Of a stretch of 40,147 bases of DNA, positions 16,573-23,893 are shown piece by piece; the stretch's first letter is position 1; each line of letters starts with the position of its first letter. The notes below the pieces were generated by a model. It had not been told where the DNA came from and ran no database searches. It saw nothing but the letters and a program-made list of their open reading frames with translations. The stretch is from assembly GCF_018383585.1 (NCBI RefSeq), contig NZ_JAHAMK010000025.1:1-40147 (forward strand), read 5' to 3'. Position numbers and translations under genes: made by a program. Source of the DNA: Microvirga sp. 3-52. Lineage in GTDB: Bacteria; Pseudomonadota; Alphaproteobacteria; Rhizobiales; Beijerinckiaceae.

Positions 16573-17487
16573 CTAAACGATGTCGCTATCCTGTTTGCAG
16601 AAATGCTCCCACAGTTCATCCGCCGCATGGTTGCGGCAATCGGGTGACCTGAAAAGGCGGATCTCGACCGGGATGTCAGAACTGCTCGGCCCGGCCCGCA
16701 CGAGCCGCCCGCGCGTCAAATCCTCCTCGGCCAGCCCGAGAGGAAGCCAGGCGACCCCATGTCCCTCCCGGGCCATGGTCATCAGTGTGGCGGCCAGGTG
16801 CGAGGTGAAAGCGCTCTCCGGCGTTGACGCTTCAGCGCTCCTGCTCTGGTGAGTTGCGAGGATGCGGCCCAGCCCCGAGGCGGGGCTGTAAGAAAGCAGC
16901 CGCGCCGGCCTCCCGGGACTTCCGGGAAGTGGCCAGAGGGGGAGGCCTTGTGCATCCGGCGCACAGACCGGGAGCAGGAGATCCTGTCCCACCCGGACGC
17001 TCTCGAAGCGGCTGTCGTCAAAGCGCGTCGGCACCTCCGCATGATAGTGACAGAGCAGGAAATGCACTTCGCCCCCCAGCATGATCTGCTCGCAGGCCTC
17101 CATGCTGTCGGAGATCAGGTTGAGCGTGCCGAGCGCCTCGAAGCGCATGTGCCGGCGTATCCAGCCGGGAAAGAAGGTGAAGGACAGAGCATGGGTCGCG
17201 GCAATGGACAGTGAGCCCGTCTCGCGCTCGCCCACGGTTCTCGTGGTGCGACGGGCGCGATGCAGGTCGCGCATCAAGTCGTCAGCCAAGGGCAGGAAAT
17301 GAAAACCGGCCCGTGTGAGGTTGGCGCCCTGGGTGCCCCGTACGAAGAGGGGTGTTCCTATCCACTCCTCAAGAGCGCGAATGCGGCGGCTGAAGGCCGG
17401 CTGCGAGACGTTCCGGGCCTCAGCGGCCCTGGAAAAGTTCTTCTGCTCCGCCAGAGCCAGAAAATCCTCGAGCCAGTTCAGGTCCAT
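16573..17487 (-). CDS. LysR-family transcriptional regulator
   Basis: The N-terminal winged helix-turn-helix is textbook LysR: MDLNWLEDFLALAEQKNFSRAAEARNVSQPAFSRRIRALEEWIGTPLF over the first 50 residues. A typical effector-binding domain of about 215 residues follows. ATG 17487 matches the family start; five more in-frame codons upstream are optional. It is divergent from tarD with about 112 bases between them, the standard layout for a LysR activator of the neighbouring catabolic gene. The ligand is therefore probably tartrate or a related hydroxyacid (inference). A TCACG-N5-CGTGA palindrome lies in the shared promoter. Confidence 0.92.
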   Translation of the reverse strand: MDLNWLEDFLALAEQKNFSRAAEARNVSQPAFSRRIRALEEWIGTPLFVRGTQGANLTRAGFHFLPLADDLMRDLHRARRTTRTVGERETGSLSIAATHALSFTFFPGWIRRHMRFEALGTLNLISDSMEACEQIMLGGEVHFLLCHYHAEVPTRFDDSRFESVRVGQDLLLPVCAPDAQGLPLWPLPGSPGRPARLLSYSPASGLGRILATHQSRSAEASTPESAFTSHLAATLMTMAREGHGVAWLPLGLAEEDLTRGRLVRAGPSSSDIPVEIRLFRSPDCRNHAADELWEHFCKQDSDIV

Positions 17488-17498
17488 TTCGATGCCGA

Positions 17499-17513
17499 TC
17501 ACGCATAACGTGA
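17499..17513. promoter_or_regulatory. candidate LysR operator in the LysR-tarD divergent promoter
   Basis: Perfect inverted repeat TCACG-cataa-CGTGA, 12 bases upstream of the LysR start and about 87 bases before tarD. Size and position fit a LysR-type autoregulatory site, although the classical T-N11-A spacing is not exact. Confidence 0.45.
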
Positions 17514-17599
17514 ACCGATCTTGGCATTGGCCTATCGGCAGTGTCCAGACTTATGAAAGGTCTCCGCTCCCGCAGCATCCAGAATCAAGAGGCTTGTCC

Positions 17600-18763
17600 A
17601 TGCGCATCATCGACGTCCGCGAGATCACCCAGCCGATCGCCTCGCCGATCCGCAATGCCTATATCGACTTCTCGAAGATGACGACGAGCCTGGTCGCCGT
17701 CGTGACCGACGTGGTGCGCGACGGTCGGCCCGTTGTCGGCTATGGATTCAACTCGAATGGCCGTTACGGTCAGGGCGGCCTTATCCGCGAGCGCTTCCGC
17801 GACAGGATCCTCGAGGCCAGCCCTGAGAGCCTCCTCGATGAGAGCGGCGCCAACCTGGATCCGCACAAGATCTGGGCCACGATGATGAAGAACGAGAAGC
17901 CCGGCGGCCATGGCGAGCGCTCGGTCGCAGTCGGCACCCTGGACATGGCGATCTGGGATGCCACGGCCAAGATCGCCGGCAAGCCGCTCTTCCGCCTGCT
18001 GGCCGAGCGTCAGGGCCGCGAGGCCAACCCGAGGGTCTTCGTCTATGCCGCCGGCGGCTACTATTATCCGGGCAAGGACGACAGCGCCCTGCGGGCCGAG
18101 ATGCGCAGCTATCTCGATCGCGGCTACAATGTCGTGAAGATGAAGATCGGCGGAGCTTCCATCGCGGAGGATCAGCGCCGGATCGAGGCGGTGCTCGCCG
18201 AAATCGGCTCTCAGGCGCAACTGGCGGTCGATGCGAACGGTCGGTTCGATCTCGAGACCGGGATCGCCTATGCCAAGATGCTGCGCAACTACCCGCTGTT
18301 CTGGTACGAGGAGGTCGGCGATCCCCTCGACTATGCCCTCCAGGCCGCGCTCTCCGAGTTCTATCCCGGCCCGATGGCGACCGGCGAGAACCTGTTCTCG
18401 CATCAGGATGCCCGCAATCTTCTGCGCTACGGCGGCATGCGGCCGGATCGTGACTGGCTGCAGTTCGACTGCGCGCTGTCCTACGGCTTGGTGGAGTACC
18501 TGCGCACCCTCGACGTGCTTGAGCAGTTCGGCTGGTCGCCCTCCCGCTGCATTCCGCATGGCGGGCATCAGATGTCGCTGAACATCGCCGCTGGGCTCGG
18601 CCTCGGTGGCAACGAGAGCTATCCCGACCTGTTCCAGCCCTATGGCGGTTTCCCGGACAGCGTGCGGGTGGAGAACGGCCATATCGTCATGCCCGAGCTG
18701 CCCGGCATCGGGTTCGAGGGCAAGTCGGACCTGATCAAGGTCATGCGCGAGCTGGCGGAGTGA
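17600..18763 (+). CDS. tarD: D(-)-tartrate dehydratase, enolase superfamily
   Basis: Dehydrates D-tartrate to oxaloacetate using magnesium. The sequence is very close to the characterised Bradyrhizobium japonicum TarD as I remember it. All active-site positions are kept with a constant offset of two: Lys180-Met-Lys182 (KMKIGG), the metal ligands Asp211, Glu237 and Glu263, and His320 in CIPHGGHQM. Other family blocks are NEKPGGHGERSVAVGTLDMAIWD and the YAAGGYYYPG loop. The start MRIIDVREIT at 17600 follows a weak AAGAGGC site; a longer frame reaching back to 17315 is not coding. At 387 aa it is full length. It is divergent from a LysR gene and convergent with the cupin gene, whose stop is only 16 bases away. 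Confidence 0.94.
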   Translation: MRIIDVREITQPIASPIRNAYIDFSKMTTSLVAVVTDVVRDGRPVVGYGFNSNGRYGQGGLIRERFRDRILEASPESLLDESGANLDPHKIWATMMKNEKPGGHGERSVAVGTLDMAIWDATAKIAGKPLFRLLAERQGREANPRVFVYAAGGYYYPGKDDSALRAEMRSYLDRGYNVVKMKIGGASIAEDQRRIEAVLAEIGSQAQLAVDANGRFDLETGIAYAKMLRNYPLFWYEEVGDPLDYALQAALSEFYPGPMATGENLFSHQDARNLLRYGGMRPDRDWLQFDCALSYGLVEYLRTLDVLEQFGWSPSRCIPHGGHQMSLNIAAGLGLGGNESYPDLFQPYGGFPDSVRVENGHIVMPELPGIGFEGKSDLIKVMRELAE

Positions 18764-18779
18764 CCGGCGGCTGAGCGCC

Positions 18780-19187
18780 TTACGTCTCTGGCGGCACGCG
18801 GTACTGCTCGTCCGTGACTTGCTCCAGCCATGTGACATGGGTGCCGTCCAGGGCCTCCTGCATGGCGATGTGGACCATGCCGGCGGTGGGCGAGGCTCCG
18901 TGCCAGTGCTTCTCACCCGGCGGAATCCATACGGTGTCGCCGGCCCTGATCTCCCTGACCGGCCCGTCCCATGTCTGCACGCGCCCGACGCCCAGGATCA
19001 CATGAAGCGTCTGTCCAAGCGGGTGGGTGTGCCATGCGGTTCGAGCGCCTGGCTCGAAGGTGACACGGTTCGCCCGGATGCGGGCCGGCGGCGGGGCATC
19101 GACGATCGGGTCTTGCCAGACGGTCCCGGTGAAGGCGTCGGCGGAAGCCTGCTTCGTGGGGAACGTCCCTGCGACATGGATCTCCAT
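18780..19187 (-). CDS. cupin protein of the (R)-mandelonitrile lyase / hydroxynitrile-lyase-like type
   Basis: Small single-domain manganese cupin, 135 aa. The metal motif is His53-Thr-His55, Gln59 and His94 (GEKHWHG). His96, His106 and Gln110, described around the active site of the Granulicella tundricola cupin hydroxynitrile lyase, are also in register. The blocks FTGTVW.DP, VTFEPGARTAWHTHPLGQTLHV and LEQVTDEQYR match that family. Many relatives have no proven cyanohydrin activity, and in this place the protein may act on a tartrate-pathway intermediate. It lies between tarD (convergent) and the GntR gene (same strand). Confidence 0.87.
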   Translation of the reverse strand: MEIHVAGTFPTKQASADAFTGTVWQDPIVDAPPPARIRANRVTFEPGARTAWHTHPLGQTLHVILGVGRVQTWDGPVREIRAGDTVWIPPGEKHWHGASPTAGMVHIAMQEALDGTHVTWLEQVTDEQYRVPPET

Positions 19188-19230
19188 GAATTCCTCTCCT
19201 CAATATGGTGGTGGGCGCCGAGCCGATCCG

Positions 19231-19959
19231 TCACAGATGCTTGATGCCGAAGCTCTCGATCAGCGGAAGCAATTCGTCCCGGGCATGGATACGATGTTGG
19301 CGGGCATGCTGGTGAGCCTGGGCCACTTGGCCCTTCCGGACCGCCTCGGCGATGCTCCTGTGGGCGGCGGCCGATCCGGTGGGCCGGGGCCGGAGCTTGA
19401 GCGTGAGCATTCGGGCCCGGTGGGCCTGGTCCGTGATGGTCTGGGCGATCCTGCGGATGCGGCTGTTGCCGCAGCGCTCGACGAGGATGCGATGGAACTG
19501 GTCATCGGCGATCGCCCAGCCGTGGAGATCGTTCTCCGCAAGAGCCCGCTCCATGCGGGCGGTCGCTTCTTCGAGTTCATCGGCGATCTGACGTCGGATT
19601 TCGTAGGGCATGGCGGCCAGAAGCTCTGCGGCTCTCGCCTCTATCGCGATGACGACGTCGTAGATCTCCCGAATGTCCTCGGGGGCGAGGGGGCAGACCT
19701 GGACGCCCCGCTTGGAGAGCACACGGACGAGCCCGTCCTCCTGAAGCCGGATGATGGCCTCGTGGACCGGTGTCCGGCTCATGCCGAGCCGCAGGGCAAT
19801 TTCCTGCTCCGAGCCTTGATAGCCGGGAGGGAAGACATTGTCGCGGATGGCCTCCTTCAACGCCCGATAGGCGTCCTCGACCAGCGAAGGCTTCCTCGTC
19901 GTCTCCTGTGCCGTGCGCAGCTGCATCTTGTCCACCGTGCATCCCTCCCGCTTCATCAT
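19231..19959 (-). CDS. GntR-family regulator (FadR/FCD subfamily)
   Basis: The N-terminal winged helix-turn-helix (LVEDAYRALKEAIRDNVFPPGYQGSEQEIALRLGMSRTPVHEAIIRLQEDGLV) is followed by an all-helical FCD ligand domain. FCD metal-site-type residues can be seen in DDQFHRILVERCGNSRI and AAHRSIAEAV. ATG 19959 or 19956 is favoured because AGGAG lies just upstream; the frame extends to 20190 without support. It is divergent from the TTT receptor gene, with about 250 bases between them. FCD regulators usually bind carboxylates, so it probably controls the tartrate-type uptake and oxidation genes at 20213-23489. Confidence 0.92.
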   Translation of the reverse strand: MMKREGCTVDKMQLRTAQETTRKPSLVEDAYRALKEAIRDNVFPPGYQGSEQEIALRLGMSRTPVHEAIIRLQEDGLVRVLSKRGVQVCPLAPEDIREIYDVVIAIEARAAELLAAMPYEIRRQIADELEEATARMERALAENDLHGWAIADDQFHRILVERCGNSRIRRIAQTITDQAHRARMLTLKLRPRPTGSAAAHRSIAEAVRKGQVAQAHQHARQHRIHARDELLPLIESFGIKHL

Positions 19960-20039
19960 GCCTCTCCTGGCGCTTCCATACAAGGATAAATGGATGGTTG
20001 ACAAAGCTGGGAATGGGGTGCAGCGTTCTTGCATGCCAA

Positions 20040-20051
20040 CTTCCATGGAAG
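20040..20051. promoter_or_regulatory. 12-bp palindrome in the GntR-TTT receptor divergent region
   Basis: CTTCCATGGAAG is a perfect palindrome placed between the divergent GntR and receptor genes. A TTGACA hexamer lies nearby at 19998-20003 on the plus strand, but I see no good -10 partner. The palindrome is a possible GntR operator, by position only. Confidence 0.3.
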
Positions 20052-20212
20052 CTGCGGAACGACGGACGCGGCAAGCCGAGCGCTCACGAGAAGCGGGGGC
20101 ATTCAGGAGGCAAAAGCACACGGCCCGAGGTACATCCGCCAAGGACCAAGCTCCGCTGATAGGCGAATGGTAGCGATTGCCGACAACCAAGACTCAAGGG
20201 AAGGAAACGCAA

Positions 20213-21190
20213 ATGAAGAAAGCTCTCTTCGCTCTCGCTGCGGCCATTGGCTTCGTCGCGACGGCTGCACAGGCACAGGGCACCTATCCGACGCGGCCCA
20301 TCACCCTGGTGGTTCCGTTCGCCGCCGGTGGCACGACCGACGTGGTGGCGCGCCTCATGGCCGACCACATGAGCCGCACGCTAGGGCAGCAGCTCGTGGT
20401 CGAAAACGTCACCGGGGCAGGCGGCACCGTCGGTGTGACCCGCGTGTCCAAGTCCGAGCCGGATGGCTATACGATCCTCATGGGCAATCTCGGTACGCAG
20501 GCGGCAAGCGTCGGTCTCTATCCCAAGCTGGCCTACGATCCGCGCACCGACTTCGAGCCGATCATGAACTCGGCGGCAACGCCGATGCTCGTGGTCGCGA
20601 AGAAGGATCTGCCGGTCAAGGACTTCAAGGAATTCATCGCCTACCTCAAGGCCAACGCCCCCAAGATGAACTACGGCTCCGGCGGCGTCGGCTCGACCTC
20701 GCACCTGACCTGCCTGTTCATGGAATCCCTCCTGGGCGTGAAGCCGCAGCACGTGCCGTTCCGCGGCTCGGGTCCGGCCTTGAACGCGCTCCTCGGCGGC
20801 CAAGTCGACTATGTGTGCGACCAGACGGTCGCCATCGTGCCGACGGTGCAGGCGAAAGAAGCCAACGGTCTGGTCGTCGCGGTGCAGAACCGCCTCCCGG
20901 TCGTCCCGGACGTCCCGACATCGGCCGAGCAGGGCCTGCCGCAGTTCCAGGCCACCGGGTGGAACGCGCTCTTCGCCCCGAAGGGAACGCCCAGGGACAT
21001 CGTCACGAAACTGAATGTGGCCGCCAGGGCGGCGCTGAAGGACGAGACCACGCGCAAGCGCCTCCTCGACCTCGGGGCCGAGCTCCCGGACGATGCGGGC
21101 CAGACGCCCGAGGCTCTCGCTAAGCTCGTGAGTTCCGAAATTGACAAATGGGTTCCGGTCATCAAGGCCTCAGGCGTGACCGGACAGTAA
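20213..21190 (+). CDS. tripartite tricarboxylate transporter (TTT) periplasmic receptor, Bug family
   Basis: Extracytoplasmic solute receptor for carboxylates. A Sec signal (MKKALFALAAAIGFVATAAQAQ) is followed by the Bug signature YPTRPITLVVPFAAGGTTDVVARLMADHMSRTLGQQLVVENVTGAGGTVG, then PDGYTILMGN, YDPRTDFEPI, NYGSGGVGSTSHL and VPFRGSGPALNALLGGQVDY. At 325 aa it is full length. ATG 20213 has GGGAAGGAA upstream. No TctA or TctB membrane genes follow; the next genes are dehydrogenases. The receptor must therefore use membrane subunits encoded elsewhere, as is common for expanded Bug families. Placement suggests tartrate or malate-type ligands. Confidence 0.93.
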   Translation: MKKALFALAAAIGFVATAAQAQGTYPTRPITLVVPFAAGGTTDVVARLMADHMSRTLGQQLVVENVTGAGGTVGVTRVSKSEPDGYTILMGNLGTQAASVGLYPKLAYDPRTDFEPIMNSAATPMLVVAKKDLPVKDFKEFIAYLKANAPKMNYGSGGVGSTSHLTCLFMESLLGVKPQHVPFRGSGPALNALLGGQVDYVCDQTVAIVPTVQAKEANGLVVAVQNRLPVVPDVPTSAEQGLPQFQATGWNALFAPKGTPRDIVTKLNVAARAALKDETTRKRLLDLGAELPDDAGQTPEALAKLVSSEIDKWVPVIKASGVTGQ

Positions 21191-21264
21191 CAACCAAGGA
21201 CCGATGCGGGTCGCTCCGGCACCTGCATCCGTCGGCGCAATCATGAAGGACGAACGGGTTTCAC

Positions 21265-22347
21265 ATGGCATCGGATCAAAAGAGGCAGTATCGGCTGGCA
21301 GTCATTCCGGGCGATGGCATCGGCAAGGAAACGACCCCCGAGGGCGTGCGGGTTCTTGAGGCCGCCGCCAAGAAGTTCGGCTTCGCCCTGCAGCTCGATC
21401 ACTTCGACTTCTCCTCCTACGACTACTACGCCAAGCACGGCCGCATGCTGCCGGAGGATTGGAAGGCGCAGATCGGCTCTCACGATGCCATCTTCTTCGG
21501 CGCCGTCGGCTGGCCGGAGAAGATCCCGGACCACGTCTCCCTGTGGGGCTCGCTGCTGCAGTTCCGCCGCGAGTTCGACCAGTACATCAACCTGCGGCCG
21601 GTGCGCCTGATGCCGGGCGTGCCGACACCGCTCGCCAACCGCAAGCCCGGCGACATCGACTTCTGGGTCGTGCGCGAGAACACCGAGGGCGAGTATTCGT
21701 CCATCGGCGGCAGGATGTTCCCCGGCACGGAGCGCGAGGTGGTCATCCAGGAAACCGTCATGACGCGCATCGGCGTCGACCGCGTGCTGCAATTCGCCTT
21801 CGACCTCGCGCAGAAGCGGCCCAAGAAGCACCTGACCTCGGCCACGAAGTCGAACGGGATCTCGATCACGATGCCGTACTGGGACGAGCGCGTGGAGGAG
21901 ATGGCCAGGAACTACCCGGACGTGAAGTGGGACAAGTACCACATCGACATTCTCACGGCCCATTTCGTCCTACATCCCGACTGGTTCGACGTGGTCGTCG
22001 CGTCGAACCTCTTCGGCGACATCCTGTCCGATCTCGGCCCGGCCTGCACGGGCACCATCGGCATTGCGCCCTCGGGCAACATCAACCCGAACAGTGATTT
22101 CCCTTCGCTCTTCGAGCCGGTTCACGGTTCGGCGCCCGACATCGCCGGGCAGGGGATCGCAAATCCCATCGGGCAGATCTGGGCCGGCGCCATGATGCTG
22201 GAGCATCTGGGCGAAGCGGAAGCGGCAGCCGCCATCGTCCAGGCCATTGAGGATGTGTTGAGCGAGCGGACCCTGCGCACCCGCGATCTCGGCGGGAATG
22301 CCGGAACCGAGACCACGGGCAAGGCCGTGGCCGACGCGCTCGGCTGA
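21265..22347 (+). CDS. tartrate dehydrogenase / D-malate dehydrogenase-type enzyme (first copy)
   Basis: NAD-dependent decarboxylating dehydrogenase of the isocitrate/isopropylmalate family, cytoplasmic. Visible blocks are IPGDGIGKE near the N-terminus, AVGWP, LRP.RL.PG, VVRENTEGEYSSIGG, the catalytic-site TKSNGI segment, VVVASNLFGDILSDLGPACTGTIGIAPSGNINP, and the NAD-binding HGSAPDIAGQGIANP. The protein is 360 aa. The pattern fits the TtuC/DmlA group acting on tartrate, D-malate or close relatives better than LeuB, because the gene sits with tarD and a TTT receptor. Exact substrate is unproven. It lies 74 bases downstream of the TTT receptor on the same strand. Confidence 0.9.
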   Translation: MASDQKRQYRLAVIPGDGIGKETTPEGVRVLEAAAKKFGFALQLDHFDFSSYDYYAKHGRMLPEDWKAQIGSHDAIFFGAVGWPEKIPDHVSLWGSLLQFRREFDQYINLRPVRLMPGVPTPLANRKPGDIDFWVVRENTEGEYSSIGGRMFPGTEREVVIQETVMTRIGVDRVLQFAFDLAQKRPKKHLTSATKSNGISITMPYWDERVEEMARNYPDVKWDKYHIDILTAHFVLHPDWFDVVVASNLFGDILSDLGPACTGTIGIAPSGNINPNSDFPSLFEPVHGSAPDIAGQGIANPIGQIWAGAMMLEHLGEAEAAAAIVQAIEDVLSERTLRTRDLGGNAGTETTGKAVADALG

Positions 22348-22412
22348 TCAGGAAAAGTGATGAATCGATCCTCGGTCGCCGCCGCCGGCGGCCGCACAAA
22401 CCAGGTGCAGTC

Positions 22413-23489
22413 ATGAACAGCTACAAGATCGCGGCCATTCCCGGCGATGGAATCGGCAAGGAAGTCATCGCGGCCGGCGTCGAGGTTCTCCAGGCTTTGG
22501 CGGCCCGAGACGGTGGCTTCAAGCTCGATTTCGAGACGTTCGACTGGGGGTCGGACTATTACAAGAAGCATGGGGTCATGATGCCGGAAGACGGCCGCGC
22601 CAGGCTCCAGAAATTCGATGCGATCTATTTCGGGGCTGTCGGCGCTCCGGACGTTCCCGATCATGTCACCTTGTGGGGCTTGCGCCTCGCGATCTGTCAG
22701 CCCTTCGACCAGTATGCGAACGTCCGCCCGACCCGCATCCTGCCGGGCATCGAGGGACCTCTTCGCAACGTGGCGGCGAAGGATCTCGACTGGGTGATCG
22801 TGCGCGAGAATTCCGAGGGCGAATATGCGGGGCAGGGCGGTCGCTCGCACCGCGGCCTCCCCGAGGAGGTGGCGACGGAGGTTTCGATCTTCACCCGCGC
22901 GGGCGTCACCCGCATCATGCGATTTGCCTTCGAGGTGGCGCGCTCGCGCCCGCGCAAGCTTCTCACGGTGGTGACGAAGTCCAATGCGCAGCGCCATGGC
23001 ATGGTCATGTGGGATGAGATTGCGGCGGAAGTGGCGGCGAATTATCCCGATGTGACCTGGGACAAGATGCTGGTCGATGCCATGACCATGCGCATGACCC
23101 TGAAGCCGCAGAGCCTCGACACCATCGTGGCGACCAACCTGCACGCCGACATCCTGTCCGATCTCGCGGCGGCATTGGCGGGTTCACTCGGCATCGCGCC
23201 CACGGCGAACCTCAATCCGGAGCGCAGATTTCCGTCGATGTTCGAGCCCATCCATGGCTCCGCCTTCGACATTACGGGAAAAGGCATCGCCAATCCTGTC
23301 GGAACTTTCTGGACGGCCACGATGATGCTCGAGCATCTTGGTGAGAAGCGGGCGGCCGAGCGCCTGATGCGCGCCATCGAGCGAGTGACCGCCGATCCGT
23401 CGCTGCATACGCCGGATCTCGGCGGCTCGGCGACGACCCGGCAGGTTACGGATGCCGTCATTGGCGCCATTCACGGCGACAACGCATAA
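22413..23489 (+). CDS. isocitrate/isopropylmalate-family dehydrogenase, tartrate dehydrogenase-like (second copy)
   Basis: Paralogue of the preceding gene, same strand, 65 bases downstream. It shares IPGDGIGKEV, DYYKKHGVMMPEDG, FGAVGAPDVPDHVTLWGLRL, VRENSEGEYAGQGGR and TNLHADILSDLAAAL, and the NAD loop HGSAFDITGKGIANP. It differs in the substrate region (ICQPFDQYANVRPTRILPG versus RREFDQYINLRPVRLMPG in the first copy) and has TKSNAQRHGM in place of TKSNGISITM. At 358 aa it is full length. The differences suggest that the two copies prefer different 2-hydroxyacids or stereoisomers. It ends the receptor-dehydrogenase transcription unit. Confidence 0.89.
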   Translation: MNSYKIAAIPGDGIGKEVIAAGVEVLQALAARDGGFKLDFETFDWGSDYYKKHGVMMPEDGRARLQKFDAIYFGAVGAPDVPDHVTLWGLRLAICQPFDQYANVRPTRILPGIEGPLRNVAAKDLDWVIVRENSEGEYAGQGGRSHRGLPEEVATEVSIFTRAGVTRIMRFAFEVARSRPRKLLTVVTKSNAQRHGMVMWDEIAAEVAANYPDVTWDKMLVDAMTMRMTLKPQSLDTIVATNLHADILSDLAAALAGSLGIAPTANLNPERRFPSMFEPIHGSAFDITGKGIANPVGTFWTATMMLEHLGEKRAAERLMRAIERVTADPSLHTPDLGGSATTRQVTDAVIGAIHGDNA

Positions 23490-23502
23490 GAGCGCGGGCG
23501 CT

Positions 23503-23575
23503 CCCGACCCGTGCAACCGACGGAGCCGAGCAGGGCGTACGCTCACCTTCGTGAGAGCGCCTTGCACGGGTCGGG
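23503..23575. terminator. nested inverted repeat after the dehydrogenase operon
   Basis: Outer arms cccgacccgtgcaa (23503-23516) and ttgcacgggtcggg (23562-23575) are a perfect 14-bp pair. Inside lies a second smaller hairpin of the form gctcac-cttc-gtgag(a)gc around 23540-23557. It starts 13 bases after the dehydrogenase stop. There is no T run, so it is either a Rho-independent-like end without U tract or a processing/stability element. Confidence 0.5.
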
Positions 23576-23758
23576 TTCCAGCATTGCTCGCATGACCGCG
23601 GCCGTGCGCCGCGAGGGACACGCGTCCTCGAACGCATCTCTGACGCCCATTGCAACGCTTGCGATGCCCATCCAGTCGGTCTGACGTTCCACGACTATCG
23701 TCGTTCGGGAGTTCGCAGAACTAGTGCCGCAGCCGCGGGCGGCAAGCTCCCTCATCCT
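23543..23758 (-). CDS. possible small hypothetical protein (71 aa)
   Basis: An ATG at 23758 opens a frame with ordinary amino-acid composition (TTIVVERQTDWMGIASVAMGVRDAF, then a Cys and Arg-rich end). Its last codons overlap the right arm of the large inverted repeat. The ribosome site is weak and I recognise no family. The gene would be divergent from the penicillin-acylase gene. It may equally be a chance frame. Confidence 0.3.
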   Translation of the reverse strand, partial: RMRELAARGCGTSSANSRTTIVVERQTDWMGIASVAMGVRDAFEDACPSRRTAAVMRAMLEPDPCKALSRR

Positions 23759-23893
23759 GATACCTGCCTCGTCAGAAACGCAATTGTCCGTTGCACGGCA
23801 AAAGGCCGAGCATCGGATTCGATTGATTCCCGAACGCCACTCCAATCCTGGAGAACAGGGGAACGATCGGTTTCGCTCACGGAGGAAAACTCG

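Larger units (their letters stand above)
23490..23893. other. intergenic stretch with large inverted repeat and a possible small ORF
   Basis: 404 bases between the dehydrogenase and penicillin-acylase genes. It holds the nested inverted repeats at 23503-23575 and a minus-strand 71-codon frame, both listed separately. The promoter for the acylase gene should lie near 23780-23880, but I cannot assign its boxes. Confidence 0.5.

Noticed and set aside
17585..18916. Minus-strand frame of 443 codons opposite tarD
   Set aside because: The sense strand is an unmistakable tartrate dehydratase. The antisense translation has no motif.
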